The notes under the pieces are model-generated. The model searched no databases. It saw nothing but the letters and a program-made list of their open reading frames with translations, and had not been told where the DNA came from. DNA of 63,024 nt, from positions 1 to 63,024 of the forward strand of contig JAGBDV010000017.1 of NCBI GenBank assembly GCA_017937305.1, written 5' to 3'. The position numbers and the translations under genes were made by a program. Shown one piece after another: positions 45,966-54,130 of this stretch. Position 1 is the stretch's first letter; each line of letters opens with the position of its first letter. Origin of the DNA: Bacilli bacterium. GTDB taxonomy: Bacteria; Bacillota_I; Bacilli_A; ML615J-28; CAG-313.

Positions 45966-48044
45966 ATGAAGAAAGTATTATTAATAATTACTATTTTATT
46001 AGTTTGTTTTATTAGTGGATGTTATGCTAAAAGCAAAAATGAATTATATTACGCATTAGAACACTCATATAGTTATTCATATGTTGATGAATCTACTTCA
46101 CTTAAATATTTATATGATAATGACAATTTAGAAGTGTATATTGATAGTGATGATATTAGTAAATTAACATATTGTGAGACACTTTCTGAAAATAAATATA
46201 TTATAAAAACTTTAAAAAGTGGTACTACAGAAAAAGTTGAACAAACAAGTGAGGAATTTAATGAATTAGTTAATGATTATATTGTTGAACTATATTTAAA
46301 AAATCTTGTATCAAGTAGATTCTTATTTGATGGTATTAGTTATTCTTTAAAAGAAGAATATTTAGATGATGCAGTAACGGATGTTTTTAATAATGGAATT
46401 GAAGGGAAACTTAAATCATTTGAGTGTATTGTAAAAAATGAAAGAATAACAGAAATTAAGATTTTGGTTGAATCAAATAATGAAGAAAAGACTTTAGAAT
46501 TTAGTTTATCTAACTATGATAATACAAATGTAGATATTCCTTTTATAACTAGTGAACGAGTTCTTGTAAGCGTAAGACCTTCGATTAAGTTATTAAAAGT
46601 AATGTTAGGTACAACGCTAGATGATGCAGTAAAAGATTTATTTATATATATAGAATTTGAGGATGGAAAAGAAGTTTTAGATTTAACCCAATTTGAATAT
46701 TCATCTTCTTTATATGATCCACATAAAGAAGGATCCTACGAAGTTATCGTAAAAGTGTATGATAAAGAAGTAGTTGTTACTATAGAGGTAATCAATGAGC
46801 CATATTTAATTCCTAGTAATATTGAAAATATTCAAGAATATGGTGATAGAAAAGGTTTATCATATGGTATGCCTTCTACTGGTAATTCAAAAGCTTTAGT
46901 TATTCCTGTTGAGTTTACTGATTATAAGGCTCCTGTTAATATGAAACAAAACTTAGAAAAAGCATTCTTTGGTAGTGAATTTGATACTGGGTGGGAAAGT
47001 CTTACTTCATATTATAATGAATCTTCATATGGAAAATTAAATATTGAAGGTAAAGTTCTTGATGTATTTAATACTGGATATCCTAGCACATACTATGATA
47101 ATAAATATAAATTAGGTGAAAATGCAGATTATTTAATCATTAAAGCTGCACTTGAATATTACGATAATCAAATTGATTATGATAGCTTTGACTCAAATAA
47201 AGATGGGTATATTGATGCTTTATACATTATGTATACAGCTCCAATAAATTATAATGATGCAAATTCTATGTGGTGGGCTTTTACATATGAATATTTTACT
47301 GATGATTTTGAGTATTATGATAATGTAGAAGTAGATTATTATTGTTTTATTGGTTATGATTTCTTTTTTGAAATTCCTGAATGTGGAAAAAAACTTAAAT
47401 TAAATACCGAGACAATTATTCATGAAACAGGCCATTTATTAGGAATTCCTGATTATTATGATTATGATGATTTTACTGGACCAGATGGTGGACTAGGTGG
47501 TGGTGATATGATGGATCATAATGTGGGAGATCATAATCCATTTACAAAAATCTTGCTTGGGTGGGTAACTCCTTATGTAGTAACATCTTCGACAAGTCTT
47601 GAACTTAGAAAATTTAATTCATATGGTGATTGTATATTATTAATTAATAATTTTAATTCAATTTATGATCATTACTATTTAATAGATTTTTATTCTCCTA
47701 GTGGTCTTAATCAATTAGAAGCGGGACATAGTGGATTATTTAATGTTGAAGGGATTAGAGTATATCAAGTTTATGCAGGCCTTAATAAAGAACGCATTGA
47801 TAGTTTATTAGATGTATTTGCCTACGATAATAGTTATACAATGACAAAATTAATCAAGTTAGTTCAAGCATCAGGCAGTAATTCAATTGAAAAAGGTGAA
47901 CTTAGCACAAATGCAGATCTATTTAGTTTTAGTAAGACATACACTTTAAATACACGTTTTAATTATACTGATATTGTATTTAAATTTAAAGCTAATCTTG
48001 TAAGTAAAGAAAAAGTAAAGATTGAAATTACAAAAGAATTATAA
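45966..48044 (+). CDS. M6-family metalloprotease lipoprotein
   Basis: A 692-aa secreted lipoprotein with lipobox ISGC (Cys19). Residues about 300-560 are an M6 (immune-inhibitor A-like) protease: H486-E-x2-H490-x2-G-x2-D496 (HETGHLLGIPD), the zinc site of the HExxHxxGxxD type. A calcium-loop-like DSNKDGYIDALY lies at about 409-420. The part before is a domain with Ig-like character (EGSYEVIVKVYDKEVVVTIEV). The ATG at 45966 has TTAGGTGAT upstream. It may cleave a secreted protein; whether it acts on the membrane protein encoded two genes on is unknown. Confidence 0.85.
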   Translation: MKKVLLIITILLVCFISGCYAKSKNELYYALEHSYSYSYVDESTSLKYLYDNDNLEVYIDSDDISKLTYCETLSENKYIIKTLKSGTTEKVEQTSEEFNELVNDYIVELYLKNLVSSRFLFDGISYSLKEEYLDDAVTDVFNNGIEGKLKSFECIVKNERITEIKILVESNNEEKTLEFSLSNYDNTNVDIPFITSERVLVSVRPSIKLLKVMLGTTLDDAVKDLFIYIEFEDGKEVLDLTQFEYSSSLYDPHKEGSYEVIVKVYDKEVVVTIEVINEPYLIPSNIENIQEYGDRKGLSYGMPSTGNSKALVIPVEFTDYKAPVNMKQNLEKAFFGSEFDTGWESLTSYYNESSYGKLNIEGKVLDVFNTGYPSTYYDNKYKLGENADYLIIKAALEYYDNQIDYDSFDSNKDGYIDALYIMYTAPINYNDANSMWWAFTYEYFTDDFEYYDNVEVDYYCFIGYDFFFEIPECGKKLKLNTETIIHETGHLLGIPDYYDYDDFTGPDGGLGGGDMMDHNVGDHNPFTKILLGWVTPYVVTSSTSLELRKFNSYGDCILLINNFNSIYDHYYLIDFYSPSGLNQLEAGHSGLFNVEGIRVYQVYAGLNKERIDSLLDVFAYDNSYTMTKLIKLVQASGSNSIEKGELSTNADLFSFSKTYTLNTRFNYTDIVFKFKANLVSKEKVKIEITKEL

Positions 48045-48054
48045 GAGGAAGATT

Positions 48055-49434
48055 ATGAACAAGAAGTTAAAAAAATACATTAAAAATATTAATGGAGTAG
48101 TTCATACCACATTTAACCCTAAAGGACCAGGAGTAGTTAGAATTCATTTAATACCTCCAAAGAAAATTAAATTTGGAGTTCCTTGGGTAGTTATTATTAA
48201 TGGCCAAGATATTTTGCCAATGTCTTTTGGATGGGCATTGTTACTTAAAATATTTATTGATAATATTAATAAAACATATGGTAAAGCTCTAAATGATGCA
48301 GAAATAGCTGCTGTAGTTAAAAAGACTGCAAATGAAATGGGAAAGTTATTCCCTAAAACAGAAAAAGAAACGTTTAAGAAAGATTTAAATGATATTGTTA
48401 AAACATTTGAATCTTTAGCAAAAGGTGAAACACCTAGTATTACTACAGGATTTATGAGTTTAAAAGAGTATGCTAAATTCATGCAGGCGCCGCACAGAAT
48501 GGATTTAATGATTAGTTCAATGTGTGAAAAAGGTCATTGGCACTGCAATCAAAAATGTTTACATTGCTATGCAGGTCATCAAGAGTATGCAATTAAGGAA
48601 GAACTTGAAACAGAAGAATGGAAGCATATAATTGATGAATGTAGAAAAGCTTGTATTCCTCAACTTACCTTTACAGGTGGTGAACCTACATTAAGAAGTG
48701 ATTTAGTTGAGTTGGTTGAATATGCTTCATGGTTTGTTACAAGAATTAATACAAATGGTATATTACTTACTAAAGAGTTATGTGCATCTTTATATGAAGC
48801 ATCACTTGATGCGATACAAGTAACACTTTATTCTCATGAAGAACATATTCATAATTTATTAGTTGGTGCAAATACTTTTAAAAAGACTATTGAAGGTATT
48901 AAAAATGCAATAGATGCAGGACTTAATGTAAGTATTAATACACCACTTTGTTCTTTAAATAAAGATTATTTTGAATTAATAAAATTCGCACATAATGAAC
49001 TTGAAGTTAATTATTTTACATGTTCAGGTATAATTATTACTGGCAACGCAACATCTAGTGATGCAGTAGATACTCAGCTTTCTAAAGAAGAAATTACATC
49101 TATTTTAAGAAAAGTTGCACCATTTGCTCATAACAAAGGAATTGGAATTAATTTTACATCTCCTGGATGGGTTGACTCTAATGAATTGAAAATGTTAAAA
49201 TTAAATATTCCTTCATGTGGTGCATGTTTATCAAATATGGGTGTTGCTCCAGATGGAACAGTTGTACCATGTCAAAGTTGGCTAAATTCTACACAACTTG
49301 GAAATTTACTTCATGATGATTTTAAGTCGATATGGAATAGTAAAGAAGTTAAAAAGATTAGAAAATCACATTTAAAATATACAAATATTTGTCCTTTAAA
49401 TGAATCAAGTAAACAAGGAGAATGTAGTATATGA
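48055..49434 (+). CDS. Radical SAM enzyme with SPASM-type C terminus and N-terminal PqqD-like domain
   Basis: A 459-aa enzyme. The radical SAM motif is C164-x3-C168-x2-C171 (HCNQKCLHC), with TFTGGEPTLR at 205-214. The C terminus has CGACLSNMGVAPDG, VPCQSW and the closing cysteines CPLNESSKQGEC, the SPASM/twitch layout that holds extra Fe-S clusters in peptide-modifying enzymes. Residues 25-100 (GVPWVVIINGQDILPMSFGW...) look like a PqqD-like peptide-recognition domain; that is an inference. It overlaps the Cys-Ala-tail protein by 4 bp (ATGA). Likely role: modification of a peptide or protein, with the downstream product as first candidate. Confidence 0.85.
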   Translation: MNKKLKKYIKNINGVVHTTFNPKGPGVVRIHLIPPKKIKFGVPWVVIINGQDILPMSFGWALLLKIFIDNINKTYGKALNDAEIAAVVKKTANEMGKLFPKTEKETFKKDLNDIVKTFESLAKGETPSITTGFMSLKEYAKFMQAPHRMDLMISSMCEKGHWHCNQKCLHCYAGHQEYAIKEELETEEWKHIIDECRKACIPQLTFTGGEPTLRSDLVELVEYASWFVTRINTNGILLTKELCASLYEASLDAIQVTLYSHEEHIHNLLVGANTFKKTIEGIKNAIDAGLNVSINTPLCSLNKDYFELIKFAHNELEVNYFTCSGIIITGNATSSDAVDTQLSKEEITSILRKVAPFAHNKGIGINFTSPGWVDSNELKMLKLNIPSCGACLSNMGVAPDGTVVPCQSWLNSTQLGNLLHDDFKSIWNSKEVKKIRKSHLKYTNICPLNESSKQGECSI

Positions 49435-50417
49435 AAAAAATAATTGTTTTGTTAGTTTTAGTAGTATCTATTTTTCTTACCTTTGGAATAAACGTTTCTG
49501 CAAAAACTTTACTTGACCGTATTGATTTATATGAAATTACAATCGATCCTAATGAAGATGGTACACTTAACATGCATTTTAATATTAAGTGGACAGTGTT
49601 AGATTCTACAAGTGAAGGACCATTAGAATGGGTAAAAATTGGTATTCCGAATAAGTATGTTTCGAATTTAAGAGGCGAATCATCTTGCATTAAAAAGATT
49701 AAATACTATAGCGATAGTGGTTCTTATATTAGACTTGATTTAGATCGTGAATATAAAGCTGGTGAAAGTTTAGAAATGAAGTTTTCGTATACTCAATCAA
49801 GAATGTATTTCTTAAAAGGTGAACATTGTTTCTATGACTATAAACCAGGTTGGTTTGATGAAATATATGTTAATCATGCAGTGGTTAAATGGAATAAAAC
49901 TGGTGTTGAATATGCTAATCAAATGAGTACTAGTGGAAATTATTATGTTTGGTCTGCATATTTAAAACCAGGAGAAACATTATCAGTTGATGTAAAATAC
50001 CCTCAAAGTTATTTTAAAACATTAGATCCAGAAATGCAGTATTCAGATGAATATATGACAACTGAAGATATTGTTGCTATAGTGTTGTTTGTTTCAATAG
50101 TTGTAATAATGGTTACTGTTTTAATAATCTCAGTTGTATCTCAACAAGATCCATATATGAGAGAAAGAGGTTTTGTTGGTAGAGGATATTATTATCATAG
50201 AAGAAGATATTATCATAGAGGATATTATTCTAGTGGAAAGCGAATTGAAAAACCAATAGTTGTAAATACTGGAGGTTTTGGAGGGCATGTTGGAAGTGGC
50301 GGTTCTTGTGCTTGTGCGTGCGCTTGTGCATGTGCAGGTGGAGGAAGAGCAGGCTGTTCAATGAAAGATTTCTACAAGCATCCAAGTCTAGAGAAAATAA
50401 AAAAAGCACTAAAGTAA
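49431..50417 (+). CDS. Membrane protein with C-terminal Cys-Ala repeat
   Basis: A 328-aa protein. Signal peptide at 1-24, an extracellular beta-rich domain (25-212), one membrane helix (about 213-237), then a Tyr/Arg/His-rich stretch and the tail: C293-A repeated five times to A302, GGGRAGC (C309), and a basic end. By the positive-inside rule the tail is cytosolic. The five Cys codons use both TGT and TGC and the Ala codons GCT, GCG and GCA, so the repeat is not a fresh DNA slippage. Possible roles: substrate of the adjacent radical SAM enzyme, or a metal- or cluster-binding tail. The family name is not known to me. Confidence 0.7.
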   Translation: MKKIIVLLVLVVSIFLTFGINVSAKTLLDRIDLYEITIDPNEDGTLNMHFNIKWTVLDSTSEGPLEWVKIGIPNKYVSNLRGESSCIKKIKYYSDSGSYIRLDLDREYKAGESLEMKFSYTQSRMYFLKGEHCFYDYKPGWFDEIYVNHAVVKWNKTGVEYANQMSTSGNYYVWSAYLKPGETLSVDVKYPQSYFKTLDPEMQYSDEYMTTEDIVAIVLFVSIVVIMVTVLIISVVSQQDPYMRERGFVGRGYYYHRRRYYHRGYYSSGKRIEKPIVVNTGGFGGHVGSGGSCACACACACAGGGRAGCSMKDFYKHPSLEKIKKALK

Positions 50418-50429
50418 TTTAGTGCTTTT
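50402..50429. terminator. Bidirectional terminator ending the metal/radical SAM operon and cvfB
   Basis: A 12-bp perfect stem (50402-50413 with 50418-50429), GTAA loop, A and T runs on the two sides. No other terminator is seen from the one after khpA (41403) to here, so it closes an eight-gene unit. Confidence 0.9.
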
Positions 50430-51276
50430 CTTGTTTTAATATAATACGATAATCTTCAATTTCAATAAGTCTTTCTTTATATAATGCACCAACTGCTCGT
50501 TTAAATGCACTTTTACTTAAAGTAAATACTTTAGAAATATCTTCAGGGGTAGATAAGTTTCCAAGTGGTATAATTCCACCCATATCTTTTAAATAATTTA
50601 ATAACATTTGACTATCAGAAAGTCTCATTGTTTCTTTTTGTGTAATGGTAGAACCATTATATTCTCCCTTATTATTAATATTAATAATAGTAAGAATGAT
50701 TTCTTCACCTAATCGGTATTTTTTTCTAATCATACTTTTATGTACATAAATAACATTAAATTGTTCATTAGTACAAAGTAATCCAGTAGACGTAAAAGAA
50801 GTTACATATGCTAAGACTGTATCATTAATTTTTAAAGAAGAAGGTTGCTTAATTATTTCATCACGAGAAATAATTTTACATACTATAGAATCTTTTTTTA
50901 CTTTTAAAATACAAGGTAACATATCTTTATTTTTTGGCCAAGCTTTTGGATTAGCAGGAAGATAGTCTTTTGATAAAAGAATATCTTTTGCAGTACCTAT
51001 ATTCATAAAGCAACCAACATTTTCTTTTACACCAACACATTCTACAAATCCGTATTTTTGTGTAGTAATGATAGGTTCTTCCATTGTTGCGCATAAACGA
51101 TGTTTATTATCATAATATAAAAAGACATTTACTAGTTCGTTTTCAGAAAGTCTTTTAGTAGCTTGATTAAAGTGCATAAATACTTCATATGGGTCATTAT
51201 CAGAAACTAAGATATAACTTATATCAGTTTCTCTTTTAACTCTTAATTGATTAATTTCTCCAATATTTAAAGGCAT
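50419..51276 (-). CDS. cvfB: CvfB/YitL-type S1-domain RNA-binding protein
   Basis: A 285-aa protein with S1-like repeats (KVKKDSIVCKIIS; DTVLAYVTSFTSTGLLC) and a C-terminal winged helix (GNLSTPEDISKVFTLSKSAF). It resembles CvfB of Staphylococcus, which affects virulence-gene expression by binding RNA. AAGGAGG precedes the ATG. It is alone and convergent with the Cys-Ala-tail gene. Confidence 0.85.
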   Translation of the reverse strand: MPLNIGEINQLRVKRETDISYILVSDNDPYEVFMHFNQATKRLSENELVNVFLYYDNKHRLCATMEEPIITTQKYGFVECVGVKENVGCFMNIGTAKDILLSKDYLPANPKAWPKNKDMLPCILKVKKDSIVCKIISRDEIIKQPSSLKINDTVLAYVTSFTSTGLLCTNEQFNVIYVHKSMIRKKYRLGEEIILTIININNKGEYNGSTITQKETMRLSDSQMLLNYLKDMGGIIPLGNLSTPEDISKVFTLSKSAFKRAVGALYKERLIEIEDYRIILKQEKH

Positions 51277-51364
51277 AATATCCTCCTTATTATATATAGA
51301 TTTATTATAACATAAAATAGTTAAAAAAATGACATATTAACTTATAAAAATAAATGTTTAGTGT

Positions 51365-51393
51365 TTGCAATAGCAGTAAAAATGTGGTATAAT
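51365..51393 (+). promoter_or_regulatory. Promoter of rplS
   Basis: TTGCAA (51365-51370) and TATAAT (51388-51393), 17-bp spacer. Transcription would begin near 51400 and include the L19 leader. Confidence 0.8.
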
Positions 51394-51399
51394 ATAAAG

Positions 51400-51490
51400 G
51401 CTGTAAGAATGCTTACAGTAAAGCACGATGTTCCGCTCGCTGCAAATTTGAAATTTATGTAGTGTATGAACATTGGAAGATAAGGAGTGT
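51400..51490 (+). ncRNA. L19 ribosomal-protein leader
   Basis: The 90-nt stretch before rplS begins with a hairpin (CTGTAAG/CTTACAG, about 51401-51418) and contains further GC-rich segments in an AT-rich region. L19 leaders known from Bacilli stand in the same place and act in autoregulation. I call it by position and hairpin only; a covariance-model scan would settle it. Confidence 0.55.
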
Positions 51491-51496
51491 AGAATT

Positions 51497-51844
51497 ATGA
51501 GTCAACAATTAATTAATGCGGTAACTAAAGGCTACATGAAAAATGATGTACCTGAATTCCGTCCTGGTGACACTTTAAGAGTACACGTTAGAATCAAAGA
51601 AGGCGGCAAAGAAAGAATCCAAATTTTCGAAGGATTAGTTATGGGTCGTCATGGTGGTGGAATCAGCGAAACTTATACAGTTCGTAAGATTTCTTCTGGC
51701 GTTGGTGTTGAAAGAACATTCCCTGTTCATAGCCCTCTTGTTGCTAAGATTGAAGTAATTCGTCGTGGTGTTGTACGTCGTGCTAAGATCAATTACATCC
51801 GTAATTTATCTGCTAAAGCTGCTCGTATCAAAGAACGTAGATAG
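51497..51844 (+). CDS. rplS: 50S ribosomal protein L19
   Basis: A 115-aa ribosomal protein at the 30S-50S interface. It has [40 protein letters not shown] and the ending [11 protein letters not shown]. The ATG at 51497 has AAGGAG upstream. It is cut off from trmD by about 6 kb, and has its own promoter and leader. Confidence 0.97.
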   Translation: MSQQLINAVTKGYMKNDVPEFRPGDTLRVHVRIKEGGKERIQIFEGLVMGRHGGGISETYTVRKISSGVGVERTFPVHSPLVAKIEVIRRGVVRRAKINYIRNLSAKAARIKERR

Positions 51845-51860
51845 TTACAAAAAAGAAATA

Positions 51861-51891
51861 AAAGATGGAAAATATTTTCCATCTTTTTTCT
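51861..51891 (+). terminator. Terminator after rplS
   Basis: A 13-bp palindromic stem (51861-51873 with 51874-51886) and a T run, 17 bp after the rplS stop. Confidence 0.9.
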
Positions 51892-51951
51892 TTTAGAATA
51901 TTGCATTAAATAAATAAATGATATATAATATTATCAAAAGGAGAATAAATT

Positions 51952-53688
51952 ATGAAAGAAAAAGAAAAAATAAATATTCCTTGGAAGGAATTAGTAAAAC
52001 CTGGTGTTATTGTTTATTCTGCATTATATTTATTATTAATATTTATTGTAATTTATTTTGGACTTCCATTTCTTAATCTAAAAAGTGGTTCATTTTATTT
52101 TACTTTATTGTTAATTATTAATTTTATTGTATCATTAATTTTAATATTAACAAATAAATTAAAACAATCAAGTACTACAGAAACAAAATTTAAAGGATAT
52201 AGATTTGAAAGTTATAGTGGTAAATTTGTTAGTACTTATGTTAGTAAAGAAAAATATTTTGCAAACTACAAAGCTATTATTAAATCTTTTGTTTTAGTAT
52301 TTATAATTGGTTTATTATTTATTGGGGTATTGAAATTAGTTGGTGCTCAAATCTTTAATGCTAAAGCTTATGCTAATCAATTAGAAATAACTTTAGAAAC
52401 AAAAGAAGATTTAAATAAAACTTTTGATTATGAAGAAGGAGAAGTGAAACTTCCTGTAATTGATAAAGAACTTGCTGCAAAACTAGCACAAGCTAAACTT
52501 GATGAATATGGGGCACAGTATTCGATTGATATTGATAACTTTACAATTATTAGCGTCGAAAGAAATGGAGAAACTGAACTTTTAAGAGTAACTCCACTAG
52601 AATATGAAAATGTATTTGTTTCAATGTCTAGAATGCATCAAGGAACAATTGGGTATATTGAAGTTAATGTTGTTACACAAGTTGCAAAGCTAGTTAAGTT
52701 TGATGAAAATGATGGTTTAAAATATATGCCTAGTGGTATATTTAAATATGATTTAGATCGTCATATTAGAAGTAACTATCCTACACTATTATATAATCAT
52801 AAGTATTTTGAAATTGATAATGAGGGTAATCCATATTGGGTAATTCCAACTATTGAAAAAGAAATTGGTGTATTTGATGGGGCAACTCCAAGTGGAGTAT
52901 TACTTGTAAATCCTATTAATGGCAATATTGAAAAGTATAATTTAGGTGATCAACCTGAATGGGTACAAAGATGTGTTGATGAAACTGTAATGGAAAAACA
53001 AGCTAATAATGCTCTTAGTTTAAAAAATGGTTATTGGAATAGATTATTTGCAAAAAAAGAAGTATTCCAATTAAGTGATGGATATAACTATTTACTAAAA
53101 GATAATGCAACTTATTATATTTCTTGTATTACGTCTCCTAATGAAAATGACCAAACATCAATTGGATTCTTAATTATTAATTTGAAGACTAAAGAAGCGA
53201 TTAGATATTCATGTCCTGGTATTACTGAAATGCGTGCAAGAGAAATAGCGATGTATGATGAAAGAGTTAAAGCTCAAGCCTTAGAAGCTACTTGGCCTAT
53301 TTTAGTAAGTTATCATGGTGTTCCTACATATTTTGTAGTGTTAAAAAATGATGTACAGTCTCAAAAGATTGTTTTCATAAATGTAGATACTGGTGCATTA
53401 GTTGGAATGGGTACCGATATTTCTTCTTCAAAAATAGAATATGATGGTCTTTTATCTAATGAATCAATAGTTCAAAAAGAAAATAAAGAAATTAAAGGTG
53501 TTGTAACAAAAATTAGAGATTTAGGATCAACGATTGAATTTATGATTGATACTGTTCCTAATCAATTTTTTTCAAGCGATATAAATTTATCTTTAGATGT
53601 TAGATTCTTAACTGTCGGTGAAACTGTAATTATTACATATAATGAGTATCCAACATATAATTTAGTTGTGAATTTAGAAACAGAATAA
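51952..53688 (+). CDS. Membrane-anchored protein with large outer domain, unknown function
   Basis: A 578-aa protein. Three hydrophobic segments (about 18-38, 45-65 and 110-132) are followed by about 440 residues that should lie outside the membrane. The latter part has PepSY-like repeats by eye (ARALAKAKLDEYG-type helices then strand-rich sequence: AAKLAQAKLDEYGAQYSI; GTIGYIEVNVVTQVAKLVKF). No catalytic motif is seen. AAGGAG precedes the ATG. It follows the rplS terminator and has its own transcript. Confidence 0.6.
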   Translation: MKEKEKINIPWKELVKPGVIVYSALYLLLIFIVIYFGLPFLNLKSGSFYFTLLLIINFIVSLILILTNKLKQSSTTETKFKGYRFESYSGKFVSTYVSKEKYFANYKAIIKSFVLVFIIGLLFIGVLKLVGAQIFNAKAYANQLEITLETKEDLNKTFDYEEGEVKLPVIDKELAAKLAQAKLDEYGAQYSIDIDNFTIISVERNGETELLRVTPLEYENVFVSMSRMHQGTIGYIEVNVVTQVAKLVKFDENDGLKYMPSGIFKYDLDRHIRSNYPTLLYNHKYFEIDNEGNPYWVIPTIEKEIGVFDGATPSGVLLVNPINGNIEKYNLGDQPEWVQRCVDETVMEKQANNALSLKNGYWNRLFAKKEVFQLSDGYNYLLKDNATYYISCITSPNENDQTSIGFLIINLKTKEAIRYSCPGITEMRAREIAMYDERVKAQALEATWPILVSYHGVPTYFVVLKNDVQSQKIVFINVDTGALVGMGTDISSSKIEYDGLLSNESIVQKENKEIKGVVTKIRDLGSTIEFMIDTVPNQFFSSDINLSLDVRFLTVGETVIITYNEYPTYNLVVNLETE

Positions 53689-53803
53689 ATTAATGGTAGC
53701 ATAATAATTTTACTTTATGCTACCCTTTTAATTTAATTTGTGATATAATATAAGTGTGAAATTAAAAATACTAAATTATTTTACAATAAGAAGGAGAAAG
53801 AAT

Positions 53804-54052
53804 ATGGAATTTGATGTATGGTTTAGTAAACAAAATAAAGTATTACAAATTGTTTTATTAGTTATTCCTGTTGTTGGCTGGGTGATGGAAGTTTTAATTC
53901 GTTTATCTGTAATGTTAAAAACTTCACATATGATTCATGTAGGTGCATTACTTGTGTTTGTACTATTTGGTTGGTTACATGCGCCAGTTATTTTAGACCT
54001 TATAAGTTTATTACTTAGAAAAAAATTAATATTTGAAGATTTAAAGTTCTAG
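53804..54052 (+). CDS. Small membrane protein, 82 aa
   Basis: Two hydrophobic segments (about residues 13-33 and 43-68), a short polar end. Start at ATG 53804 because AAGGAG lies 8 nt upstream; an earlier in-frame ATG lies in the leader. A TATAAT-type box is about 55 bp upstream. Not recognised; small YqaE-like or DUF-type membrane peptides have a similar size. Confidence 0.5.
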   Translation: MEFDVWFSKQNKVLQIVLLVIPVVGWVMEVLIRLSVMLKTSHMIHVGALLVFVLFGWLHAPVILDLISLLLRKKLIFEDLKF

Positions 54053-54130
54053 AGCAGTAATGCTCTATTTCTTTTGTTAAATTACAAAGTTAACATTGAG
54101 TTTATAATTTAGGTATATTATGGTATAGTT

